A stretch of 64,000 nucleotides of DNA from Bacillota bacterium. Its GTDB lineage: Bacteria > Bacillota > Clostridia > Peptostreptococcales > Anaerovoracaceae. Positions 18,531-26,749 of the stretch are shown piece by piece. The position numbers were made by a program, and so were the translations under genes. Location: contig JAEZLP010000013.1 in the NCBI GenBank assembly GCA_023415235.1, forward strand, positions 23,435 through 87,434, read 5' to 3'. The notes beneath the pieces are model-generated. The model ran no database searches. It was not told where the DNA came from and saw only the letters and a list, made by a program, of their open reading frames with translations. Numbering within the stretch: position 1 is the stretch's first letter; each line of letters begins with the position of its first letter.

Positions 18531-19460
18531 ATGCTGAAAGTTGAAAATCTGCAAAAGCGATACGGAACGGTCAAGGCTGTGGATGGTATCCATTTTGAAG
18601 TAAAAAAAGGAGAAGTGTTCGGTCTTCTGGGCCCCAACGGAGCCGGGAAATCCACCACCATTTCCATGATATCCACACTGCTTCAGCCTTCCGGAGGGAC
18701 TATCCTGTTTGAAGGGGAAAACATCCTTGTGTCTCCAAAGAGGATTCAGAAAAAACTTGGGGTTGTTCCCCAGGACATCGCTCTTTATCCCACGCTATCC
18801 GGGCTGGAAAATCTGACCTTTTGGGGAAACATGTACGGACTATCCGGTCCGGGGCTGAAAAGGAGAATCGATGAAGTTTCAGAAATCATCGGTTTGAACG
18901 GGCGGCTGAAGGACAGGGTAGACAAGTACTCCGGGGGTATGAAGAGGAGACTGAATATAGGCGCTGCTCTGTTACATATGCCTGAGCTCTTGATTATGGA
19001 TGAACCGACTGTCGGGATCGATCCCCAGTCAAGGAATCATATTCTTGATACCGTACTTGAACTGAACCGTCAGGGTATAACGATCGTATACACCAGCCAT
19101 TACATGGAGGAGGTTGAATACCTTTGCAGCAAAATCTGCATCATGGATCAGGGAAAAATCATCGCGGCGGGAACAAAGGACCAATTGGTAGAAATGATCA
19201 GCGGAAAGACGCAAATTGCTCTGACTGCAGAATCTGCGGATGAGAAGCTGCTTACCGAGTTAAAACGGATTCCAGGGGTGGAAACTCTGGAGCAGCGGGG
19301 GGAACAAACTATCATCCGCTGCGAAAACGCAGACCTGCTTCTGGCTGATATGGTTGCAAAAGCTGCCGCTGTCGGAACCCATCTGAAATCCATAGATGTG
19401 AAGAAACCCAATCTTGAGACCGTGTTCCTTCACTTGACCGGCAAAGCGTTAAGGGATTGA
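18531..19460 (+). CDS. ABC transporter ATP-binding protein (drug/peptide exporter)
   Basis: A 309-residue ATPase: Walker A GPNGAGKST near residue 38, Q-loop VPQDIALYPTLS, signature YSGGMKRRLNIG, Walker B LLIMDEPTVGIDP, and H-loop TSHYMEEVE. The C-terminal extension of about 85 residues is typical of the ABC-2 DrrA/CcmA group. The two ABC-2 permeases lie directly downstream. Likely powers export of lipophilic or antimicrobial compounds. Confidence 0.92.
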   Translation: MLKVENLQKRYGTVKAVDGIHFEVKKGEVFGLLGPNGAGKSTTISMISTLLQPSGGTILFEGENILVSPKRIQKKLGVVPQDIALYPTLSGLENLTFWGNMYGLSGPGLKRRIDEVSEIIGLNGRLKDRVDKYSGGMKRRLNIGAALLHMPELLIMDEPTVGIDPQSRNHILDTVLELNRQGITIVYTSHYMEEVEYLCSKICIMDQGKIIAAGTKDQLVEMISGKTQIALTAESADEKLLTELKRIPGVETLEQRGEQTIIRCENADLLLADMVAKAAAVGTHLKSIDVKKPNLETVFLHLTGKALRD

Positions 19461-19473
19461 AGGAGATGGAAAG

Positions 19474-20853
19474 ATGAGAGTAATCAGCATTATTAGAAAA
19501 GATCTGAAAACCCTGTTAAGCGATAAGAAGGCTTTGGCCATTATACTGATCATGCCCGTTATTCTCATGTTGATTTTAAGTTTCGCCCTGAAAGGCATCT
19601 TCATGAGTGACTGGGGTTTGAGCAGGGTAAACATCGCGGTTGTAAAGAAATATGACGCAGTGGAGGACGGGAAGAACTATCAACAGGCCTTGAACAGCGG
19701 ACTATTTGCTCAGGGAATGGGAGAGGATACGGCAAAGCTGCTTGCTTCCGCAGAGGAAAGCACCGATCCCGAGGCACTGTTCTTCAAGGAGTTTCTTGAG
19801 AGTGATGAGATTTCGGATTTCATATCCTATCGCGTAGAATCGGAAGACAAGGCGCTGGACATGCTGAAGGACGGCAGCATTTCAGCAGTCGTGATGCTTC
19901 CGGAGAAATTTATCTATAATATGAAAGTCAATATGCTGACCCCCTTCCGCAATGAGGTGGAGATCCGTGTTCTGACCAACCCTGAAGCCAGCTTTGACGG
20001 AGAGATCGTGAAATCAGTCGTGAAGGCTTATTCCGAAACGGTTTCTTCCGCGATCATCGGAAAGAACGTACTGATCGAAGCATCTTTGGCGAACGATCTG
20101 GAATATGACAGTTTTCAGGATATGGAGACGGTGATGGAGGATATCATGGAGTCCCTGAAGGATATCAGGGTTCCGGTGGAGGAGACTACTCTTGAGGGAA
20201 GAAGAACCATCACCAGCTCGGATTATTATGCCGCTGCCATGATGACCATGTTTATTCTCTTTGCTGCCGGACACGGCGGGAGAATGATTCTTGAGGAAAA
20301 GGAGCAATACACCTATCAGCGCATGATGGCTGCGGGAACCTCAAGGCTGGCAATCCTGGCAGGGAAATTCCTGGTGGTTTTTCTGATCGCGCTGCTTCAG
20401 ATTATCGTAATGACTGTGTTTTCCCGGTATGCGCTCAATGTGCAATGGGGGGACTTCGTTTCCGTCGCCCTGATCGGAATCGCAGCATCCTTTGCTGTAG
20501 CAGGCCTAGGCGCGGCCGTTGCGGCCGCGACTTATCGCGCCGGCAATTATAAAATGGCAAATATTTTTGAGACGGCTGTCATTCAGACTATGGCACTCCT
20601 GGGAGGCAGTTTCTTCCCTATCTACATTTTGCCGGAGGCTATCCAAAAACTCAGCATTCTGTCGCTGAACGGGATTGCATTAAAGGCCTATCAGAAAACC
20701 ATAATGGGATATGATCTGGACGGAGTTTTAGGATATGTGGGAATTCTGGCGGGAATCGGAGCGGCATTTGCTGCAATTGCCGCTGTAACGATGAGAGGAA
20801 AGGAGGGAACCGCAGATGATGGCCGTGATAAAACTCAGGCTGCTGAGGCTTAA
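19474..20853 (+). CDS. ABC-2 type permease
   Basis: A 459-residue permease with one N-terminal TM helix (DKKALAIILIMPVILMLILS), a large extracytoplasmic domain (about residues 45-235) and five C-terminal TM helices, the YhgE/ABC2_membrane_3 layout. It overlaps the next permease gene by 38 nt, implying translational coupling. Together with the ATPase it would form a heterodimeric exporter. Confidence 0.87.
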   Translation: MRVISIIRKDLKTLLSDKKALAIILIMPVILMLILSFALKGIFMSDWGLSRVNIAVVKKYDAVEDGKNYQQALNSGLFAQGMGEDTAKLLASAEESTDPEALFFKEFLESDEISDFISYRVESEDKALDMLKDGSISAVVMLPEKFIYNMKVNMLTPFRNEVEIRVLTNPEASFDGEIVKSVVKAYSETVSSAIIGKNVLIEASLANDLEYDSFQDMETVMEDIMESLKDIRVPVEETTLEGRRTITSSDYYAAAMMTMFILFAAGHGGRMILEEKEQYTYQRMMAAGTSRLAILAGKFLVVFLIALLQIIVMTVFSRYALNVQWGDFVSVALIGIAASFAVAGLGAAVAAATYRAGNYKMANIFETAVIQTMALLGGSFFPIYILPEAIQKLSILSLNGIALKAYQKTIMGYDLDGVLGYVGILAGIGAAFAAIAAVTMRGKEGTADDGRDKTQAAEA

Positions 20854-21988
20854 AGATGATTTTTGGATCTATCTCGTCTTGATGCTCATGTCATTTGGAC
20901 TGACTGTGATTTTCGGATTTTCCTTTGATCATTTCAAAGCCGAAGTGCTCATCGTGGACGAGAGCAAGAGCGTTTATTCGGAAAATCTCATGGAAGAACT
21001 GACCGAGAATGAAGCCTTTTCTTTTACGGCAGTCGATCGGGCCGAAGCGGAAGTGCTGGTAAGGGAAGGTAAAGCCATTGCGGCTGTCATTCTTGGAGAA
21101 GGCTTCGAAACTGCGGTTCAATCGGAGAAACAGATTCCTCTGGGAATGCTGATGCTGAAGGATGATACCCTGCTTCTTGCGCTGGAACAGCAGCTGACCA
21201 GTTCAGTATCCAATATGGCTGGGGGCGTCAGGATTTCGGAGATCACCGCAGATTATATCCTTTCCCAAAATCCTGAGAAAGATCGAAGCTCCATCAAAGA
21301 GGACGCGTACCGCAGTGTGATGGAGGCATGGAAATACAAGAATCCTATGCTGGTGTCATCCGTTGTGGTCAACACAAATACCGGCAGTGGATATGACAAT
21401 TTGAAGCATTCCATGATCGGATTTTCCCTGTTTTTCTCCATGTACACCATGGTATTCGGTGTGGGAACCATACTTTATGACCGGCAGTATCGCACTTGGC
21501 AGCGCATGATGATCACACCGGTTTCCAAGAGTTCCATCCTTGGCGGAAGCATGATCGTAACCTATCTGGCGGGAGCGATTCAATTGGGAATATTGGTGAT
21601 TGCGGGGAAATACCTGCTGGGAATCGACTGGGGAAGCAGCATTGCCGGCATACTGCTTGTTGTAGCCGCATTTGTTTTCTCCGTCACTTCGCTGGGACTG
21701 CTTCTCTCCGGTATCGTTAAGACCCACGCGCAGCTTGCTTCTCTGACGCCGGTCTTACTGACAAGTACATCCATGCTAGGCGGCTGTATGTGGCCGCTGG
21801 ATATTGTAAACAACAGGGTTCTCCTGTTCCTCGCCGAGCTTACGCCGCAGAAGTGGGCGGTCCAGGGAATGGAAGATATCGCAAGCCGGGGCATGGGCTT
21901 TGAAGCGGCGCTGCTGCCGACGCTGGTCCTCGCAGGTATGGGTATGGTATACTTTGCTGCGGGAGTCAGGTTGATGAAATTTCAATGA
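20816..21988 (+). CDS. ABC-2 type permease
   Basis: A 390-residue partner of the preceding permease with the same architecture: first TM near residues 17-37, an extracytoplasmic domain to about 190, then five TM helices ending in AGMGMVYFAAGVRLMKFQ. The start lies inside the preceding gene; the first residues MMAVIKLRLLRLKDDF are a plausible cytoplasmic N-terminus. Last gene of the operon, with a terminator 23 bp downstream. Confidence 0.85.
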   Translation: MMAVIKLRLLRLKDDFWIYLVLMLMSFGLTVIFGFSFDHFKAEVLIVDESKSVYSENLMEELTENEAFSFTAVDRAEAEVLVREGKAIAAVILGEGFETAVQSEKQIPLGMLMLKDDTLLLALEQQLTSSVSNMAGGVRISEITADYILSQNPEKDRSSIKEDAYRSVMEAWKYKNPMLVSSVVVNTNTGSGYDNLKHSMIGFSLFFSMYTMVFGVGTILYDRQYRTWQRMMITPVSKSSILGGSMIVTYLAGAIQLGILVIAGKYLLGIDWGSSIAGILLVVAAFVFSVTSLGLLLSGIVKTHAQLASLTPVLLTSTSMLGGCMWPLDIVNNRVLLFLAELTPQKWAVQGMEDIASRGMGFEAALLPTLVLAGMGMVYFAAGVRLMKFQ

Positions 21989-22010
21989 GACTAAAGCAAA
22001 AAATATATTA

Positions 22011-22039
22011 AAACCTGACATGATCCTGTCGGGTTTTTT
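22011..22039 (+). terminator. Terminator of the ABC exporter operon
   Basis: AAACCTGACA, short loop, TGTCGGGTTT followed by T-rich sequence. Confidence 0.85.
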
Positions 22040-22058
22040 ATGATACTATCCTCTTTTA

Positions 22059-22235
22059 ATGAAGGCGGCGAAGGAGAAGGGAATCCCCCTAGAGCTTGTT
22101 AAGGTCGACAGCGTGCAAGTTGCCCGCAATGCGCCTACTCCGTTTCCCACCTACAGCTTCTATCTCGGAGGAAAGCTGATCACCAACGAAATCCTGACAG
22201 AAAAGAAGTTTTTTCAGTATTTGATTATGGACTGA
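22059..22235 (+). pseudogene. C-terminal remnant of a YoaP-like acetyltransferase
   Basis: A 58-residue open frame immediately after the ABC terminator, with no ribosome site of its own. Its text (LELVKVDSVQVARNAPTPFP, then TYSFYLGGKLITNEILTEKKF) matches the YoaP-like C-terminal domain found at the end of some GNAT acetyltransferases, in which a 'AxNAPTPF' segment precedes a strand and a 'xHxILxxKxF' ending. An in-frame stop lies at 22041, so the N-terminal acetyltransferase part is lost. Probable gene remnant; expression unlikely. Confidence 0.55.
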
Positions 22236-22314
22236 ATCAGTGCAGGACCGATTGAATAAGGATTGATTGAAAATGAATTAAATGAATAGGGCTTGGATAA
22301 ATAATAATGATTGA

Positions 22315-22346
22315 ACTAAGATGATAAAACTAAGATGATAAAACAA
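22315..22346. repeat. Short direct repeat
   Basis: ACTAAGATGATAAA occurs twice head to tail. The flanking 22236-22354 otherwise holds no gene; it is A-rich with several ATGA/TTGA-like words. Confidence 0.6.
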
Positions 22347-22354
22347 TAAGGGCA

Positions 22355-22774
22355 TTATCTGCCCTTATGTTTTTCTTTTTTCTTCTGCTGCCGCATTTCA
22401 TATTTTCTGTCCTTTTCTGTTTCCTTTTCCAGCCTCGATTTTGTTTTACGCTCCAGCTTATGCTCTTCCCTTTGCGCATTGAGCGCCTGCTGGGCTTTTG
22501 TTCCGATACCGGGGCTCTGGAGCTGGCGGGATATTTCCCTCTGCAGCCGTTTGGGATTGATCCTGCGCTCCTGCAATTCAGTTCCCTCAATCGGCGGACT
22601 GAATTTTAAGAGCTTCCAGTTTTCGGAAAGATAGCGGTATACCTCATAATCCTTGGGCTCAGGGCCGAAGGTTATCTTGCAAACCTCCATCTGTTTCCCT
22701 TCCGTTCTTTCATAGAGGCCGATCCAAAAAGGGTCTTCAAAAAATACGGACAGCTGTGCCTTAACTTGTGCCAT
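22355..22774 (-). CDS. yjdF: YjdF family protein (DUF2992)
   Basis: A 139-residue protein starting MAQVKAQLSVFFEDPFWIGLYER, with WKLLKFSPP and a very charged helical C-terminus (EREEHKLERKTKSR..., ending QQKKKEKHKGR), the hallmark of YjdF. Function unknown, but in Bacillus its mRNA leader is the azaaromatic-sensing yjdF riboswitch. Start 22774 is preferred over an in-frame ATG at 22792, because AAAGGAGG lies just before it. Monocistronic. Upstream DNA is strongly structured (see the leader entry). Confidence 0.85.
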   Translation of the reverse strand: MAQVKAQLSVFFEDPFWIGLYERTEGKQMEVCKITFGPEPKDYEVYRYLSENWKLLKFSPPIEGTELQERRINPKRLQREISRQLQSPGIGTKAQQALNAQREEHKLERKTKSRLEKETEKDRKYEMRQQKKKEKHKGR

Positions 22775-22895
22775 TTTTCCTCCTTTTTTCATAGAACTCT
22801 CAAAGAACGGACAACCAAAGGAGGCAGGTTACTGACAGCGAACCGATCGCTGCGCCCAGACTACCAACTGGGACTGTGTTTTTATCTTTGATCCG
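22775..22895 (-). promoter_or_regulatory. Structured leader of yjdF, candidate azaaromatic riboswitch
   Basis: Upstream of yjdF the minus-strand transcript would fold into at least two hairpins: CCCAG/CTGGG (22855-22872) and CAGCGA/TCGCTG (22836-22852), followed by a conserved-looking purine/pyrimidine stretch (CCTGCCTCCTTTGGTTGTCC) close to the ribosome site. yjdF genes in Firmicutes are commonly controlled by the yjdF RNA (RF01764). Identity rests on context plus structure; no covariance search was possible. Confidence 0.5.
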
Positions 22896-23013
22896 ACGGC
22901 ATTATTCTAATCCCTTTCCCTGTGTTCGTCAAGGATTGAGAGATGGGGAAAGCTATATAATCTAGATGTGAGGAGAAGAAGGGTTTATGTTAAAAAATAT
23001 AAAAAACTGACTC

Positions 23014-23042
23014 TTGACAATGATTGGAAATTTATATAATAT
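23014..23042 (+). promoter_or_regulatory. Promoter of the LacI-type regulator
   Basis: TTGACA at 23014-23019; -10 either TATAAT (23035, 15-bp spacer) or TAATAT (23037, 17-bp spacer). Confidence 0.6.
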
Positions 23043-23049
23043 AACACTA

Positions 23050-23065
23050 TGAGAACGATTGCATT
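23050..23065 (+). promoter_or_regulatory. LacI-family operator 1
   Basis: TGAGAACGATTGCATT, close to the second copy at 23124 (three differences), placed just downstream of the -10 region where it would block initiation. Confidence 0.55.
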
Positions 23066-23123
23066 CCTAAGAAGTGAATCTTTTTAATATTAGTACCCAT
23101 AAACTTTTCTTTTTTTAGTAAAA

Positions 23124-23141
23124 AATGAGAACGTTTTCATT
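23124..23141 (+). promoter_or_regulatory. LacI-family operator 2
   Basis: AATGAGAACGTTTTCATT is a near-perfect palindrome centred on ACGT, the usual LacI/GalR operator geometry. It abuts the GGAGGG ribosome site of the regulator gene, suggesting autorepression. Confidence 0.65.
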
Positions 23142-23156
23142 GGAGGGCGGTAGAAT

Positions 23157-24152
23157 ATGGCTACAACAATTTTAGATGTCGCAAAACTATGCGGATATTC
23201 CAAGGCAACTGTTTCACGCGCATTTGCCAGCCCGGATCAGGTAGCTGAGAAAACACGCCAACGGGTATACGAAGCCGCACGTACGTTGAATTACACGCCG
23301 GATGCGATAGCACGTGCAATGGTACGTGGACGTACGGACAATATCGGGTTTGTTATTTATGAAAAACAATACCCTGTGGTGCTCAATCCATTTTATTCCC
23401 CGATTTTTGAAAGTGTGCTGCAGACCTGTGCGCGGAAGGGTTACAGTCTTTTTATCTCCTCCGATCGGGATTTGCGTTTGCCAAACGGACAGACCTGTGT
23501 GAAAAAGCAAATGGACGGCATCATTCTTGCCGGTCAATCCGATGCGCAAATGGTGATGGATCTGAGGCGACAGAACATGCCGGTTGTAGTGCTCAACAAT
23601 GCGCTTGATGTGGATGATTTGACCTGCGTTACAACGGATCAGTATGGCGGAGCTTTGCTTGCCATGCGACATTTGACCGAGCGGGGTCACCGTAAGATCG
23701 GCCTGATTGCAGGGGCATTTTCACCCCACGTGTGCACCTCGCGTTACAACGGTTACTGCGACGCTCTCCGCGAGGTCGGACAGGGGGTAGATTTACGCTT
23801 TGTGCAGACCATAGAACCGACGGCGGAGCAGGCTTTAAAATGTGCGTCGCTGATACTGTCTTTGCCCGACCGTCCCACCGCTATTTTTTGTACCAACGAT
23901 ACCATCGCAGTTGGAACATTGAAAGCGGCCTTGCGCGCCGGACTACGTATCCCGGAGGATCTTGCCATAGTAGGCTTTGATGACAGCGAAATCAGTCATT
24001 TGGTAGAACCTGAACTGACTACGATTCGTGTAGACAAGATCGCGATGGGCCGCCTAGCTGCAGAGCGGCTGATTGCTCAAATCGAAGGAGAGCCACCACA
24101 AAAGCAAGTGATTCAAACTCCGGTGGAGCTGGTGGTACGTCAGACTACTTGA
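23157..24152 (+). CDS. LacI/GalR-family transcriptional regulator
   Basis: A 331-residue repressor: N-terminal HTH TTILDVAKLCGYSKATVSRA, hinge helix PDAIARAMVRGR, then a periplasmic-binding-like effector domain (IGFVIYEKQ..., GLIAGAF, FCTNDTIAVGTLKAALRAG, IVGFDDSE). GGAGGG precedes the ATG. It heads a cluster with an MBL-fold hydrolase and a complete tripartite tricarboxylate transporter, whose expression it likely controls. The effector is unknown, probably a metabolite of the transported carboxylate. Confidence 0.92.
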   Translation: MATTILDVAKLCGYSKATVSRAFASPDQVAEKTRQRVYEAARTLNYTPDAIARAMVRGRTDNIGFVIYEKQYPVVLNPFYSPIFESVLQTCARKGYSLFISSDRDLRLPNGQTCVKKQMDGIILAGQSDAQMVMDLRRQNMPVVVLNNALDVDDLTCVTTDQYGGALLAMRHLTERGHRKIGLIAGAFSPHVCTSRYNGYCDALREVGQGVDLRFVQTIEPTAEQALKCASLILSLPDRPTAIFCTNDTIAVGTLKAALRAGLRIPEDLAIVGFDDSEISHLVEPELTTIRVDKIAMGRLAAERLIAQIEGEPPQKQVIQTPVELVVRQTT

Positions 24153-24187
24153 GTCTTTACAACAATAAACAGTAATGAGGTGAGGTC

Positions 24188-25144
24188 TTGGAAGTAACAT
24201 TTATCAATGTAGGCTATGGCGATGCGATTCTGGTGCAGTCTGATGATTATACAATACTGCTGGATGGTGGAAGCGCTATGGCAGGAGAATTCGAGCATTA
24301 CCCGAAACGGATTCGCTCGGCGGACTATTTGAAACAAGCCGGGCTGACGAAGATCGATTTACTGATCCTGTCGCACATTCACGAGGATCATGTATGCGGC
24401 CTGGAGGCAGTTCTAGATCAGTGCCAAGTAGGGGAAATACGTTTGCCCTATGATCCTTCGCTTTTATCATCAGTACATTTGCTGGCTCCCAATTCCTCCG
24501 CGCCGTCCAGTGTACACCTATTTGCAGCTGCATTTAATGCCACAATACGGATTATTGAATCTGCAAAGCGGCAGGCAATTCCAGTGGACCTGCTGCAAAT
24601 TGGGGATTGCCTGACTATGCCGTCAGGAATAAAGCTTGATGTACTTGCGCCTTCCAAGGTAGTGAGGCTTGATTTTGAGCGTCTGATTTCAGAGGCATTT
24701 GCTGCGCAGGATCCCACAGATGTGCTGATCGAGCTGGATCGTACCGCAAATGACAGCAGCCTGCTGATCAAGCTATCCGAGGGGAATACTGCGTTGTTAC
24801 TGGCGGCGGATAATTGTCCGGACAAATGGAATTTGAAGGATATTTCTACGCTTAAAAATGTAAACGTTCTCAAATTACCGCATCACGGGCAAAAGGACAG
24901 TATATATGAAGATATCATCAGCATTATGCCGCTTACGCATGTAGTAACCACTGCTTCATCCGACCGGCGTTATGACAGTGCCAGTCCCGAAGTGTATCAC
25001 ACACTGCTGCGATTGAATTCCAAGATGATATTTCTTTTTACGGATGAACAGGAGTATCTTCCTTACTTCAAAAATCCCGACGGCGCTCGCGCCATAAAGC
25101 TTGTGATTGATTCTAGTGGTATTCACACGGAATTCATCAAATAA
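24188..25144 (+). CDS. MBL-fold metallo-hydrolase (ComEC/Rec2-like)
   Basis: A 318-residue metallo-beta-lactamase-fold protein: VTFINVGYGDAILVQ opening, zinc motif LSHIHEDHVCG (HxHxDH), later SLLIKL/ALLLAAD and LKLPHHGQKDS strands as in the ComEC hydrolase domain. No TM helices, so cytoplasmic. Start is TTG 24188 with GAGGTGAGG before it. Between the LacI regulator and the TctC gene, it probably acts on the imported substrate (lactone or ester opening would fit), but this is inference. Confidence 0.8.
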   Translation: MEVTFINVGYGDAILVQSDDYTILLDGGSAMAGEFEHYPKRIRSADYLKQAGLTKIDLLILSHIHEDHVCGLEAVLDQCQVGEIRLPYDPSLLSSVHLLAPNSSAPSSVHLFAAAFNATIRIIESAKRQAIPVDLLQIGDCLTMPSGIKLDVLAPSKVVRLDFERLISEAFAAQDPTDVLIELDRTANDSSLLIKLSEGNTALLLAADNCPDKWNLKDISTLKNVNVLKLPHHGQKDSIYEDIISIMPLTHVVTTASSDRRYDSASPEVYHTLLRLNSKMIFLFTDEQEYLPYFKNPDGARAIKLVIDSSGIHTEFIK

Positions 25145-25173
25145 ATTTAGTTGATAAGATTGGAGGAATTACA

Positions 25174-26181
25174 ATGAAACCCATGACGAAACGATTTTTT
25201 AGCGTGCTCTTGGTATTATTTCTGCTCTTGTCGGTAGCAGCCTGCGGAGCAGATACCAAAGCGCCGGAGAGCAGCTCGGATGCTGCGGAAGGCTTTCCTG
25301 AAAAGCAGGTTACCATTATTATGCCATGGAGTCTTGGCGGCGGACCTGACACCATTGCACGTCAAGTCGCGTCCTATGGTGAAAAGTATCTTGGTGTGCC
25401 TGTAATTGTTGAGAACAAAACAGGCGGTGCTGGAACAATTGCAATGGCAGCAGCGCTGCAAGCGGCGGATGACGGTTATTCGATGATCGTTGCAAACGGT
25501 CCGTTATTTTCGCTGACACCGAGCTTTCAAAATGTCAACTATACCATTGATGACATTACGCCGCTCATTGGAATGCGTGAGGTTGAATTTGTTGTACTGT
25601 CAAATCCGGGCAAAAGCGGTATCAAAACGCTTGACGATTTAAAGGCTTACTCCGCAAGCGGAAAGACCATTAAATATGCTACCACCGGCGGTCCGGGAAA
25701 TGACAGCTATACGATGATTTCCGTGCTCTTTAAGAGACTAGGACTGCCGGCTGAGGCTGTTCCCTATGACGGCGGTCAGGATGCGATCAACGCCCTTGTT
25801 GGCGGGCATGTTGATATTGCCATTGGTTCCCCTCCGGTTTACCGCGATTATGTGAAAAGCGGCGAGCTCGCCTGTCTTGGTACCTTCATTCCGGATGGAA
25901 TCGAGGTAGACGGCATCGGTCGCATTCCATCCTTCAAGGAACAGGGAATCGACGCGGAATTTATCGGAATGGATTACTTCGCGGTGCGTTCCTCCGTGGA
26001 TGACGCAAAGAAAAAGGTTCTTACCGAGTTTATCCAGAAGGTATATGCCGATCCCGACTTCCAGAAATTCATGTCTGAAATGGGCATGGTAGCATGGGAC
26101 GGAACAGAAGCTGAAATTTTGCAAAAGATCGATGATCAGAGCAAGGCAATGGTGGATTATATCAAGCTCCTTGAAAAATAA
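25174..26181 (+). CDS. TctC-type substrate-binding lipoprotein
   Basis: A 335-residue extracytoplasmic binding protein (Bug/TctC family). Signal peptide with lipobox SVAAC (Cys about residue 25), then the family pattern FPEKQVTIIMPWSLGGGPDTIARQVA, VENKTGGAGTIAMAAALQA, and GGQDAINALVGGHVDIAIGSP. These proteins bind di/tricarboxylates or related acids and deliver them to TctAB. Followed by TctB and TctA in the classical order. Confidence 0.92.
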   Translation: MKPMTKRFFSVLLVLFLLLSVAACGADTKAPESSSDAAEGFPEKQVTIIMPWSLGGGPDTIARQVASYGEKYLGVPVIVENKTGGAGTIAMAAALQAADDGYSMIVANGPLFSLTPSFQNVNYTIDDITPLIGMREVEFVVLSNPGKSGIKTLDDLKAYSASGKTIKYATTGGPGNDSYTMISVLFKRLGLPAEAVPYDGGQDAINALVGGHVDIAIGSPPVYRDYVKSGELACLGTFIPDGIEVDGIGRIPSFKEQGIDAEFIGMDYFAVRSSVDDAKKKVLTEFIQKVYADPDFQKFMSEMGMVAWDGTEAEILQKIDDQSKAMVDYIKLLEK

Positions 26182-26266
26182 AACGACAAGCAATACTGCG
26201 GCGGCGGGATTTTCTTTCCGAACGGACCCCGCTGCCGCTTCCTGCGAAAACGAGGTGAACGATAGA

Positions 26267-26731
26267 ATGAAGATGAAATGCAATTCGGAAATTATTTCGG
26301 GGTCTGTATTTCTGGTGGCAGCTGCGGTGCTGTGGCTGTTGATCCCCAGCCAGATCAACACAATGGAAACATCGGCAATCAATGCTCAGACGGTACCTAA
26401 AATCGCCATAGGAGGAATGGGAATATTCTCTTTTATTTTACTTCTGCAAGGTATCTTCACTTTGCCGAAGAGAGAAATTGTCATTACTAGAGATATTCTG
26501 ATTTCGGGCAACTTCCGCAAGGAACTCAGAAGCGTCCTTTACGCGGTCATTTTACTGGTCTATTTGTTAGCTCTCACCCGGATAGGATTTTTGATTTCGA
26601 CTGCACTGCTGACCATTGTAATCTTGCTGTACTACGGTGCACGAAAGTGGTATTATTATGCAATTCCGCTGTCAATGGTCGGAGTCGTGTATTTCATATT
26701 CAAGATGATATTGAGAGTTTCACTGCCGTAA
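26267..26731 (+). CDS. TctB-type small permease subunit
   Basis: A 154-residue protein with four TM helices, the small subunit of a tripartite tricarboxylate transporter. Start ATG 26267 is chosen for GAGGTGAA just upstream; the frame is open earlier inside tctC but lacks a site. Ends 18 bp before tctA. Confidence 0.85.
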   Translation: MKMKCNSEIISGSVFLVAAAVLWLLIPSQINTMETSAINAQTVPKIAIGGMGIFSFILLLQGIFTLPKREIVITRDILISGNFRKELRSVLYAVILLVYLLALTRIGFLISTALLTIVILLYYGARKWYYYAIPLSMVGVVYFIFKMILRVSLP

Positions 26732-26749
26732 CAGGAAGGGGGGAGAACA

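Noticed and set aside
22059..22235. Functional small gene of 58 residues
   Set aside because: No ribosome site, starts within the region of the ABC terminator, and its text matches only the end of a larger acetyltransferase.
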